Part shown: in pieces, positions 1-7,321 of the stretch
Position numbering within the stretch: position 1 is the first letter of the stretch
How the letters are laid out: every line of letters begins with the position of its first letter
Origin: an uncultured Paracoccaceae bacterium
GTDB lineage: Bacteria; Pseudomonadota; Alphaproteobacteria; Rhodobacterales; Rhodobacteraceae
Length of the DNA stretch: 42,006 nt
Assembly (NCBI GenBank): GCA_937995865.1
Contig: CALKJA010000093.1
Coordinates: 1-42,006, forward strand
Reading direction: 5' to 3'
The notes under the pieces: generated by a model
The model's input: the letters and a program-made list of their open reading frames with translations, nothing else
The model's database searches: none
Told to the model about the DNA's origin: nothing
Translations under genes and position numbers: made by a program

Positions 1-2
1 CC

Positions 3-59
3 CCTCCCTCTTCGGCAGCTTACGCTGCCTGTGACAAAAGGCGGGCGCGCTGCGCGCGC
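3..59. repeat. Intergenic hairpin repeat, copy 1
   Basis: Bases 3-35 match 39094-39126 with a single mismatch (t21 versus g39112). The core is a 6-bp hairpin GGCAGC/GCTGCC. Both copies are followed within about 15 bases by a second GC-rich hairpin; here it is GCGCGC (45-50) and GCGCGC (54-59) with a 3-base loop. It lies beyond the 3' end of tauC and looks like a dispersed intergenic repeat. The function is unknown. Confidence 0.7.
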
Positions 60-95
60 TGTCAGTTCTTAACGAAAGGCCTGCGATTTTTTCGC

Positions 96-113
96 TTGGG
101 GGACCACCCCCAA
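96..113. repeat. Perfect 7-bp inverted repeat in the leading intergenic region
   Basis: TTGGGGG (96-102) and CCCCCAA (107-113) pair around a 4-base loop. No coding sequence was recognised between base 1 and the tauC terminator. The hairpin could be the terminator of a gene left of the window or part of the same repeat cluster as bases 3-59. Confidence 0.5.
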
Positions 114-164
114 ACCCCCGGAGTTTCAGGGATCATTGAACGATGATGCCGCATGCAGATGTGA

Positions 165-195
165 AAAGGGCGGCCCGTATTTTGGGCCGCCCTTT
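165..195 (-). terminator. Rho-independent-type terminator of tauABC
   Basis: A perfect 12-bp stem (165-176 with 184-195, core GGGCGGCCC/GGGCCGCCC) closes a 7-base loop, 22 bases beyond the tauC stop codon. The stem is flanked by A/T runs, giving a T-rich tail on the minus strand. It fits the end of the tauABC transcript. Confidence 0.85.
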
Positions 196-216
196 CCATT
201 TTGATAAGAGATCTAG

Positions 217-1527
217 CTAGACGCGGCCCTTCCACGGCACGAGCAGAGTCTCCAACTTGCGGATGCCCATATCAATAAGGAAGCCGATGATGCCAATTAA
301 GATGATCCCTACAATGACGATATCGGTCAGCTGAAATTTGGATGCGACCATTATCATCATTCCAACGCCGCGCTCCGCAGCGACAAGCTCTGCGGCCACA
401 ACCGTGCCCCAGCACACACCCATCGCAACACGTGCACCCGTAAAGATCTCAGGAAGCGAGTTGGGGATGATCACCTTGCGCAAGATCTGCCACTTGGACG
501 CCCCAAGCGAGTAGGCTGCGTGAACCTTGGTTATCGCAACACCTGACACCCCTGATCGGGCGGCGATGGCCATGATCCAAAGTGCGGCTAAGAAGAGCAG
601 GATCACCTTTGATGCCTCGCCGATCCCGAACCAGATAATCATCAGCGGGATCAGTGCCAGTGGAGGCACCGGGCGCATGAATTCGACGATCGGATCAAAC
701 CAACCGCGTGACCAATTCGTAAGACCCATCGCATATCCCATTGGGATGCCCAACGCGGCACCCAGCAAGAACCCGAAAATAACCCGTTGAAGTGAGATCG
801 ATGTGTGCTGCCACAGGGTAAAGTTCTGATACCCTTCAGCGTTCAGGCGGAAGAACCGTTCAAGCACCACCTCAGGCGCAGGAAGGTAAAGCCGTTGCAT
901 GCGAAAACCGGTTTCAGGCTCAAAAGTTGGCGTGCCCTTGTCAGTAAGCCCAATGGTTCCGCCGTCGACCGCGATCTTGTCACCGGGTTCAACCGCCTGC
1001 CCATTCAGCGCAGTGATTATTGAGCCATCCGACTTTGACACGTCATCATTGCCCCAAACGTTGATCAGTTTGAACCCATAGCGCGCGACAGTGGTCGCAT
1101 CGTTTTTGGCAAACCCATCACCGGGATCGACCTCTGGCGTCGCGGGTGCTTGGCCCGCATTTCCATCCGCGTCGCGCGTCATTTGAATGTCTTCGCGGTA
1201 GACCACCACCGTCACGTCAGCGTCATCCGTCGCCCCGTCCGGCAGCGTCGCCGTGTAGTTGAACGTCAACGTTCCCGAAAATGGTCCCGGCATTTTGGGC
1301 AACGGCAGGGACGAGTTTGTGAACGCGACCCATAGCAAAAAGATCGTAATAACTGAGAGGACCGAGGCCGCCCTGTTGGCCTGAACCGCGCTTTCATCGC
1401 CAAAGGTTACTGTCTTTAGTGACGTATAGCTTACTTGCGAAAAGAAGGTCTCGGTGATCCAGCGGACAACAAAAAACGATCCGACAAAGGCCCCGACGTA
1501 GAGAGCAAGTACTAAAAGTCCGGTCAT
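217..1527 (-). CDS. tauC: Taurine ABC transporter permease TauC, with a large periplasmic-type insert
   Basis: Inner-membrane permease that would form the taurine channel with TauB and take substrate from TauA. The C-terminal ~230 residues are a standard BPD_transp_1 permease domain with the EAA-type loop (near AYSLGASKWQ). At 436 residues it is much longer than ordinary TauC/SsuC permeases (about 250-280). The extra length lies between an N-terminal hydrophobic segment plus a second one (about residues 53-68) and the permease core. It is polar, rich in Asp, Thr and Gly, and looks like a small beta-rich domain. The ATG overlaps the tauB stop as ATGA, so the two genes are translationally coupled. 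The family call is firm from context and the permease domain; the role of the insert is unknown. Confidence 0.92.
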   Translation of the reverse strand: MTGLLVLALYVGAFVGSFFVVRWITETFFSQVSYTSLKTVTFGDESAVQANRAASVLSVITIFLLWVAFTNSSLPLPKMPGPFSGTLTFNYTATLPDGATDDADVTVVVYREDIQMTRDADGNAGQAPATPEVDPGDGFAKNDATTVARYGFKLINVWGNDDVSKSDGSIITALNGQAVEPGDKIAVDGGTIGLTDKGTPTFEPETGFRMQRLYLPAPEVVLERFFRLNAEGYQNFTLWQHTSISLQRVIFGFLLGAALGIPMGYAMGLTNWSRGWFDPIVEFMRPVPPLALIPLMIIWFGIGEASKVILLFLAALWIMAIAARSGVSGVAITKVHAAYSLGASKWQILRKVIIPNSLPEIFTGARVAMGVCWGTVVAAELVAAERGVGMMIMVASKFQLTDIVIVGIILIGIIGFLIDMGIRKLETLLVPWKGRV

Positions 1528-2330
1528 GCGCTTTCCTCCGTACGGCCCATAATTTCTTCTTCCATGTCCCAGATCATGCCAAGGATTTCCTCGCGCGTTT
1601 TGTTGTATTCTGGGTGTTTCTTAACTTCGCGCAGGTCATTGCCTGCGCCAAGATCTGCAAAGGGAAGCCGGTACTCTTTGTGAACGCGGCCGGGACGCGG
1701 CGCCATAACCAAAAGGCGTTCGCCCAAAAGCAGCGCTTCCTCAACGGAGTGCGTAATAAGGATAATTGTCTTGCCGGTTTCTTTCCAAAGATCCAACACA
1801 AGTGATTGCATCTTTTCGCGGGTCAACGCGTCAAGGGCGCCCAATGGTTCATCCATAAGAATCACATCCGGGTCATTTGCCAAGCACCGCGCGAGCGCTA
1901 CCCGCTGTTGCATCCCACCGGACAACTCATAAACGGCCTTTTCTTTGAAGTCTTTCAATCCAACGACTTCAAGCAAGTGGTCCACATTCTGCGCGCTCTC
2001 TTTACGCGACATGCCTTTCATATCCGGCCCAAACGCAACGTTGTCGCGCACGCTCATCCATTCGAACAGAGCACCTTGTTGGAACACCATCCCACGCTCG
2101 GGGGCTGGGCCAACCACAGGTACTGTATCAAGTGTAATCTGCCCGTCGGTTGGGGCCAGAAAACCAGCAACGATATTAAGAAGCGTTGTCTTGCCGCAGC
2201 CAGATGGGCCAAGCACGGACATCAGCTCACCAGATTTGATATTAAGCGTCACATTCTGAAGCGCTTGCACATGGCCACCGCCCGGCAAATCAAACCGCAT
2301 AGAAATGTTATCGATTAGTAGATCAGACAT
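1524..2330 (-). CDS. tauB: Taurine ABC transporter ATP-binding protein TauB
   Basis: Cytoplasmic ATPase of the taurine importer, 268 residues. Walker A is GPSGCGKTT at residues 41-49. The ABC signature is LSGGMQQR and Walker B ends in ILMDEP, followed by the D-loop GALDALT and the switch histidine in ITHSVEEA. This is the nitrate/sulfonate/taurine ATPase family. I take the ATG at 2330 because a GGGGAG ribosome site precedes it. An in-frame ATG six codons upstream (2348) overlaps that site and lacks one of its own. The gene lies between tauA and tauC in the conserved tauABC order. Confidence 0.94.
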   Translation of the reverse strand: MSDLLIDNISMRFDLPGGGHVQALQNVTLNIKSGELMSVLGPSGCGKTTLLNIVAGFLAPTDGQITLDTVPVVGPAPERGMVFQQGALFEWMSVRDNVAFGPDMKGMSRKESAQNVDHLLEVVGLKDFKEKAVYELSGGMQQRVALARCLANDPDVILMDEPLGALDALTREKMQSLVLDLWKETGKTIILITHSVEEALLLGERLLVMAPRPGRVHKEYRLPFADLGAGNDLREVKKHPEYNKTREEILGMIWDMEEEIMGRTEESA

Positions 2331-2480
2331 AGGCGCAGAACTCCCCATGATCGCGGGCAGACGCGCCGCCCAGTCTGTAATGCTGTGGGTCGGTTTTGAC
2401 CTACAGACCCTCGTGCAGGGTTTCTTTACTCACAGAACCCAAGAGGGGTAGTCAGGGCAGAGCCCCTTGAGAAAGCGAGG

Positions 2481-2505
2481 GAGAGAGGGCACCATGCCCC
2501 CTCCC
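2481..2505 (-). terminator. tauA-tauB intercistronic stem-loop
   Basis: On the minus strand a 10-bp stem (two G-T wobbles) with a 5-base loop lies directly after the tauA stop and before tauB. Stem-loops here commonly stabilise or attenuate the message so that the binding protein is made in excess over the membrane parts. There is no clear T-run, so partial read-through is expected. Confidence 0.55.
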
Positions 2506-2517
2506 CCAAACTATGGT

Positions 2518-3507
2518 TTACATCGCGTTTGCTGTGCCCAATGGGCCAACATTCACGTTGTCTTCGTAAGACGCTTTGGACGCATCGATTGATCCGGCTT
2601 CCACGAAGACGTCAGCAACGCCTTTCATGAATTCCTGAGCACCGCCGCCGAGCCACTTGGCCGCAAGTTGGTCTTCAACTGTCGGGAACACAAAGGTTGC
2701 CAGCGTAGAAGCTGTATCTTCAGGGCTCATACCCGCATCTTTAGCGATGGCTTGAAGCATATCGTCAGGGTTGCCGTCCGCCCATTGAGCGTTGGCATCT
2801 GCGGTCACTTCAAGGAACTTGGCAACAACATCTGCGTTCTCGGCAATGTAGTTCGAGGGCCCTGTTGTTACGTCGAACACCAGAATGCCCAGCTCTTCTT
2901 TTTCAGCGCCAGTCAACAGCACGTTACCGCTTTCTTTCATGCGGCGCAGAGCACCACCCCAGCCGCAAGCCATATCGACTGCACCTTGAGCGAGGGCTGC
3001 TTGGCCTTCGGCAGGCGCCATGTCCACGACCGTCAGGCTAGAAAGTTCAACGCCGAAATGGCTCATTTGCTTAAGAAAGCCGTAATGTGCCGCGGTACCA
3101 AGTGGCACAGCCACTTTCTTACCAGCAAGCTCATCCGCGCTTGATTTGTCGATTTCCAGAGCCGCGTTCACGACGCAGTTGTCATTTTCGGAGTAGGACA
3201 CAGCCACGTCAACGATCTGAAGATCTTGACCAGCGGATGTTGCAACCACGAATGGCGGAACACCCTGAGATACGGACAGCTGGACATCACCAGATGCCAT
3301 TGCTGCGGACATTGCGGTACCGGTGTCGAATGCGACCCAGTTCACTTTCATGCCCAGTGCTTCGTCATAAGTGCCGTTCACTTTGGCGTACTGGAATGGC
3401 ATTGGCCATTCGAGAAAATATCCAACAGTGATTTCACCGTGGCCACCGGCAAAAGCCTGGCCTGCCATCAGAGCCGCTGCGGCGGCGCCCATAAGCATTT
3501 TTTTCAT
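2518..3507 (-). CDS. tauA: Taurine ABC transporter substrate-binding protein TauA
   Basis: Periplasmic taurine-binding protein, 329 residues. Residues 1-20 form a clear Sec signal peptide: MKK, an alanine-rich core, and a cut after AFA. The mature part begins with the ITVGYFLEWPMP strand typical of TauA/NMT1-like binding proteins. A ribosome site AGGGAG precedes the ATG. It is the first gene of the minus-strand tauABC unit, divergent from tpa. The divergent region carries an inverted repeat and the tandem boxes I propose for TauR, so shared induction by taurine is likely. The family and place next to tpa make taurine the best substrate guess; other small sulfonates cannot be excluded. Confidence 0.94.
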   Translation of the reverse strand: MKKMLMGAAAAALMAGQAFAGGHGEITVGYFLEWPMPFQYAKVNGTYDEALGMKVNWVAFDTGTAMSAAMASGDVQLSVSQGVPPFVVATSAGQDLQIVDVAVSYSENDNCVVNAALEIDKSSADELAGKKVAVPLGTAAHYGFLKQMSHFGVELSSLTVVDMAPAEGQAALAQGAVDMACGWGGALRRMKESGNVLLTGAEKEELGILVFDVTTGPSNYIAENADVVAKFLEVTADANAQWADGNPDDMLQAIAKDAGMSPEDTASTLATFVFPTVEDQLAAKWLGGGAQEFMKGVADVFVEAGSIDASKASYEDNVNVGPLGTANAM

Positions 3508-3650
3508 TTAATAGTCTCCCTTATTGAACGAGCGACCGCAGCTGACCCGCGTCGGTCCACCCTTCACGCGAAACCAAGCACGTTTGTCCCCGCCACAAAA
3601 GCTTTAAGTTTGGCAGCGCTTACATTGTGATGAATTCATGGGCGGAATTA

Positions 3651-3680
3651 TTGGCGCTCACACTATTTATGGTGCGCCAA
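3651..3680. promoter_or_regulatory. Perfect 7-bp inverted repeat in the tauA-tpa divergent region
   Basis: TTGGCGC (3651-3657) and GCGCCAA (3674-3680) are perfectly complementary and separated by 16 bases, about two helical turns centre to centre. The repeat lies about 145 bases upstream of the tauA start. It could be an operator for tauABC or for a second regulator. No regulator is assigned. Confidence 0.4.
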
Positions 3681-3697
3681 ATGCAAGAAACGAGCGT

Positions 3698-3731
3698 CTG
3701 GGCTCATACGAAACTACATTCTGGCCCTATA
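3698..3731 (+). promoter_or_regulatory. Tandem direct repeat upstream of tpa, candidate TauR site
   Basis: CTGGGCTCATA (3698-3708) and CTGGCCCTATA (3721-3731) start 23 bases apart. The same box with the same 23-base period occurs upstream of xsc (7189-7222). MocR-type activators bind direct repeats, and from memory the Rhodobacter capsulatus TauR site is a similar CTGGAC-type repeat. A weak TAAGAT at 3753-3758 could be the -10 of the tpa promoter, placing the second box near the -35. Confidence 0.65.
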
Positions 3732-3799
3732 GTCTCGTGCTTTGCTCGTTCTTAAGATTGTAGATCAAGTTTCAGCTCGAACCGAATAAGGAGGCTCCG

Positions 3800-5200
3800 A
3801 TGGAAGGCAATATCACACCAAATGACCTATGGCAGGTCGTTGAGAACGACCGTGCACACGTCTGGCACCACCTTATTCAACACGCCCCATTCGAGACGGC
3901 CGACCCTCGCATCATTGTTGAGGGGAAAGGTATGCGCGTTTGGGATCAAAACGGAAAAGAGCACCTTGATGCGGTGTCAGGCGGTGTATGGACCGTCAAC
4001 GTTGGCTATGGCCGCGAGCGGATCGCGAACGCCGTGCGCGATCAGCTGGTCAAGTTGAACTATTTTGCTGGTGCAGCGGGATCGATTCCCGGAGCGACTT
4101 TCGCCGCGATGTTGACCGAGAAAATGCCGGGCATGACCCGCGTCTATTATTCGAACTCAGGGTCGGAAGCGAACGAGAAAGCCTATAAAATGGTCCGTCA
4201 GATCGCGCACAAGCGCTACGGCGGAAAGAAATTCAAGATCCTCTACCGCGAGCGGGATTACCACGGAACCACTATCGCTGCGATGGCATCCGGTGGGCAC
4301 CATCAGCGCAATGCATTGTACGGACCTTTCCCTGAAGGGTTCATTCCTGTGCCGCACTGCCTTGAGTATCGTGCGCATGAACAAGATTGGGCCAAAGGCC
4401 TGAGCGGCGAAGACTATGGGATCGCCGCGGCAAATCAAATCGAGCAAGTCATTTTGCGCGAAGGGGCCGACACCGTTGGAGGTCTGATTCTCGAGCCGAT
4501 CACGGCTGGTGGTGGCGTCATTCCTCCGCCCCCAGGCTACTGGCAGCGCGTTCAGGAAATCTGCAAGCAACATAATGTACTTTTAATTCTCGATGAAGTC
4601 GTCTGTGGCGTTGGCCGGACTGGCACGTGGTTTGGCTATCAAAACTATGGGGTCCAACCCGATATCGTAACGATGGCCAAGGGCGTCGCGTCAGGCTATG
4701 CCGCGATATCTTGCACAGTGACGACCGAGGCCGTTTTTGAGATGTTCAAAGACGATAGCAGCGATCCGTTAAACTACTTCCGCGATATTTCAACTTTTGG
4801 AGGCTGCACCGCTGGTCCCGCGGCAGCGATTGAAAACATGCGAATCATCGAGGACGAAGATCTGCGTGCGAACACAGATGTCATGGGCGCACGGCTCATG
4901 GAAAACCTGCATGCACTTACAGAAAAGCACGCTGTGATTGGCGATGTACGGGGCGTGGGCCTGTTCTGTGGTGCAGAATTGGTCTCGGATCGTGCCACTC
5001 GCGAGCCTGTACATGAGGCCAAAGTGCAGGCCGTTGTCGGGGAATGCATGGCCCAAGGCCTTGTGATCGGCGCAACAAACCGAAGCTTTGAGGGCTACAA
5101 CAACACGTTGTGCCTATCGCCCGGTCTCATCGCGACGGCTGATGATATTGATGCGGTTACGGATGGAATCGATTCCGCTTTGACGAAAGTCTTCAGCTAA
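3800..5200 (+). CDS. tpa: Taurine:pyruvate aminotransferase
   Basis: Converts taurine and pyruvate to sulfoacetaldehyde and L-alanine, the first catabolic step, in the cytoplasm with PLP. It is a class III (omega) aminotransferase of 466 residues, the usual length. Visible features are SNSGSEANEKAYK in the cofactor-binding region, the Asp of the LILDEVVCGVGRTG motif, and the PLP lysine Lys294 in TMAKGVASGY. AAGGAGG sits just before the ATG. It diverges from tauABC and precedes tauR. Alanine dehydrogenase, which would regenerate pyruvate, is not in the window. Sequence alone does not separate Tpa from close omega-aminotransferases, but tauABC, tauR and xsc nearby make this assignment strong. 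Confidence 0.94.
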   Translation: MEGNITPNDLWQVVENDRAHVWHHLIQHAPFETADPRIIVEGKGMRVWDQNGKEHLDAVSGGVWTVNVGYGRERIANAVRDQLVKLNYFAGAAGSIPGATFAAMLTEKMPGMTRVYYSNSGSEANEKAYKMVRQIAHKRYGGKKFKILYRERDYHGTTIAAMASGGHHQRNALYGPFPEGFIPVPHCLEYRAHEQDWAKGLSGEDYGIAAANQIEQVILREGADTVGGLILEPITAGGGVIPPPPGYWQRVQEICKQHNVLLILDEVVCGVGRTGTWFGYQNYGVQPDIVTMAKGVASGYAAISCTVTTEAVFEMFKDDSSDPLNYFRDISTFGGCTAGPAAAIENMRIIEDEDLRANTDVMGARLMENLHALTEKHAVIGDVRGVGLFCGAELVSDRATREPVHEAKVQAVVGECMAQGLVIGATNRSFEGYNNTLCLSPGLIATADDIDAVTDGIDSALTKVFS

Positions 5201-5686
5201 TTTCAAGGGGAGGCCACGCCCACCTCCCTTCGTCGCCAACATGCGTTGGCTTGAACCCAAGAGGGCCCCGCCTTCGGCGCGGCCCTCCGAGCCAATTGAA
5301 ACGGATCATTGGCGGGTTTCTTGGACAGACGATCCGCTGCGCATCCCCTGCGTTGCACCTTGAGGCCCGGGCTTAACCGCTCTCAGCTATTGGTTTTCCA
5401 ATCTGTACCTCAAGTTCCGTTTGCATGTTTCGTGCCTCACGGTTTCTTACTCAGCGCACTTATTATTCCGGGCAAACTCTCGCCGGTGGCAGCATTGCCC
5501 AAACCACGCGTTCCACGGTTCAAAAAGGACCGCGCCCCTTTGCTAGCGCGAGATGCGCGCTGCGCGAAAGGGCATCTCATATATGATGAGGTGCTGGCGT
5601 CTTTGGGCGGCAATCGGCATGGCTCTTGCACGGCAGGGGGTGTTTCACCCATCATGGGGCCAGTTACCCCCATAGGACCAATCCAG
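5201..5686. other. Intergenic region tpa-tauR with stacked stem-loops
   Basis: This region has three hairpins near the tpa end: GCCAAC/GTTGGC (5235-5250), a larger one (5261-5287), and GCCAAT/ATTGGC (5291-5313). The rest, up to the tauR start, should contain the tauR promoter, but I see no convincing -35/-10 pair and no box like those upstream of tpa and xsc. The tauR frame stays open through 5309-5686, but the implied protein is unlike the family. Confidence 0.5.
5261..5287 (+). terminator. Stem-loop after tpa
   Basis: GAGGGCC...GGCCCTC plus CGCC/GGCG form an 11-bp stem with one C-C mismatch, 61 bases after the tpa stop. No T-run follows, so it may slow or terminate transcription only partly. 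It marks the end of the tpa cistron. Confidence 0.6.
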
Positions 5687-7135
5687 ATGGCCATCCCCGC
5701 CGAGACCCTTTTCCTTGATCCTGATGCGCAGGGCACGTTGCAGGCGCAGATCCAACAGCTCATTGCCGAAGGGATATTGTCTGGGCGATTCAGGCGCGGA
5801 GAGCGGCTCCCATCCTCACGCAAGCTTGCCCAACAGTTGGGCGTCAGCCGAATTACGGTAACACTTGCCTACACAGAACTTTTGGCGGACGACTATCTTA
5901 CTTCGCGCGGGCGATCAGGCTACTTTGTGTCCGAAAACGCACCTGAGGTTCCTACTTTCCCTTTGGGTCAAAGTGACGACACGGTAGAATGGTCTCGGGT
6001 TCTGACCCAACGCTTTTCACAGCGCCGCGCATTAGACAAACCAAGCGATTGGCGCAGCTTCAAATATCCTTTCATTTATGGCCAGGCTGACCCAACACTG
6101 TTTGATTCCGCAAACTGGCGGCTTTGCGCATTGCAAGCATTGGGCCAAAGGGATTTTGATGCCCTCACAACTGACTATCATGACCAAGATGACCCCAAGC
6201 TTATAGAATTTATCGCGCGCCACACGCTGCCCCGGCGCGGGATCCGAGCAGAGCCATCCGAGATACTTGTGACGATGGGTGCGCAAAATGCGCTTTGGAT
6301 CGCCGCTCAGGTTCTACTGACGCAACGCCGTACCGCCGCCACCGAAGATCCTTGTTATCCGTCATTACGTGATATTTTGACCCAGTCGCGCTGCCATCTA
6401 ACGCCCGTTCCCGTGGATGCGGAAGGCCTTCCACCGCACGCCATCCCCAAAGGCACAGATGTTGTATTCACAACACCATCTCACCAGTGTCCCACCACAG
6501 CAACAATGCCGCTGGAACGTCGGCGCGCTTTGCTGGATCTCGCAAGCGCCGAAGATTTCCTAATTGTCGAAGACGACTACGAGTTCGAGATGTCCTTTTT
6601 ACGTGCGCCGTCACCGGCACTCAAAAGCTTAGACCGGGAGGGGCGTGTGATTTACGTCGGCTCCTTCTCTAAATCGCTCTTTCCGGGTCTTCGGCTTGGC
6701 TATCTTGTTGGATCTGCGCCTTTTATTCGTGAAGCACGTGCATTGCGCGCCACAGTGCTTCGCCACCCACCTGGCCATATTCAGCGCACAGCGGCCTATT
6801 TCTTGTCACTTGGGCACTATGATGCCCTGATCAAACGCACGTCCATCGCGCTCAAAGAACGACGGCTGGTTTTGGAAGATGCTGTCACGCGCCACGGGTT
6901 GACCGTTGCAGGCCGAGGCGCATTTGGTGGCTCATCACTTTGGATGCAAGCGCGAGGATTGACCGCTAAAGAGCTCACTCAGCGCGCCGCCGAGCGCAGT
7001 GTTATTATCGAACCCGGCGCGCCCTTTTTTGCGGACGAACGCGACGAAGGCTATTTCCGGTTGGCCTATTCTTCACTTCCTACAACACGCATCCCAGAGG
7101 GTATTGCGCAAATCGCAGCGGCCCTTGAATTATAG
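5687..7135 (+). CDS. tauR: Taurine regulator TauR, MocR/PdxR type
   Basis: Transcription factor expected to activate taurine genes. It has an N-terminal GntR winged-helix domain (about residues 15-85, with the RLPSSRKLAQQLGVSR helix-turn-helix) joined to a fold-type I aminotransferase-like domain (about 120-480). That domain keeps the PLP lysine, Lys329 in GSFSKSLFPGLR. The start at 5687 gives 482 residues, normal for the family, with AGGA nine bases upstream. An in-frame ATG at 5654 and one at 5309 would add segments without recognisable domain. It follows tpa in the same direction, a common arrangement in Rhodobacterales. The tandem boxes at 3698 and 7189 are the likely targets. The call as MocR-family is certain; TauR follows from context. 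Confidence 0.93.
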   Translation: MAIPAETLFLDPDAQGTLQAQIQQLIAEGILSGRFRRGERLPSSRKLAQQLGVSRITVTLAYTELLADDYLTSRGRSGYFVSENAPEVPTFPLGQSDDTVEWSRVLTQRFSQRRALDKPSDWRSFKYPFIYGQADPTLFDSANWRLCALQALGQRDFDALTTDYHDQDDPKLIEFIARHTLPRRGIRAEPSEILVTMGAQNALWIAAQVLLTQRRTAATEDPCYPSLRDILTQSRCHLTPVPVDAEGLPPHAIPKGTDVVFTTPSHQCPTTATMPLERRRALLDLASAEDFLIVEDDYEFEMSFLRAPSPALKSLDREGRVIYVGSFSKSLFPGLRLGYLVGSAPFIREARALRATVLRHPPGHIQRTAAYFLSLGHYDALIKRTSIALKERRLVLEDAVTRHGLTVAGRGAFGGSSLWMQARGLTAKELTQRAAERSVIIEPGAPFFADERDEGYFRLAYSSLPTTRIPEGIAQIAAALEL

Positions 7136-7188
7136 TCTATATCACCTTGGATGCGGCGCCCCAGTTAAACTGTTTCAGGCACCTTCCA

Positions 7189-7222
7189 CTGGCACTAAGC
7201 GGGCACAACCATTGGCCCTATT
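7189..7222 (+). promoter_or_regulatory. Tandem direct repeat upstream of xsc, candidate TauR site
   Basis: CTGGCACTAAG (7189-7199) and TTGGCCCTATT (7212-7222) start 23 bases apart, the same spacing as the pair upstream of tpa. The core TGGCCCTAT is identical in the second box of both promoters. TAATTT at 7242-7247 is a possible -10. This suggests that xsc and its followers have their own TauR-controlled promoter. Confidence 0.65.
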
Positions 7223-7321
7223 GAAACAAAACAATCGCAGCTAATTTCCGCGCTAAGATCAGTGCAGATTCCATGCACATCCAATGCACAACCCATACAT
7301 ACTCCAATGAGGCGAACCCCG

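Noticed and set aside
5309-5686. 126-codon in-frame N-terminal extension of TauR
   Set aside because: The translated stretch has no GntR or other domain and contains the end of the tpa hairpin region. The family N-terminus begins at 5687, where a ribosome site is present.
7264-7295. Repeated ATGCACA motifs in the xsc leader as a regulatory repeat
   Set aside because: The motif is too short and the spacing irregular; no comparable pattern is found at tpa.
7261-7321. Alternative upstream start codons of xsc (7262, 7307)
   Set aside because: The added residues are unlike Xsc, and the GAGG site is positioned for 7322.
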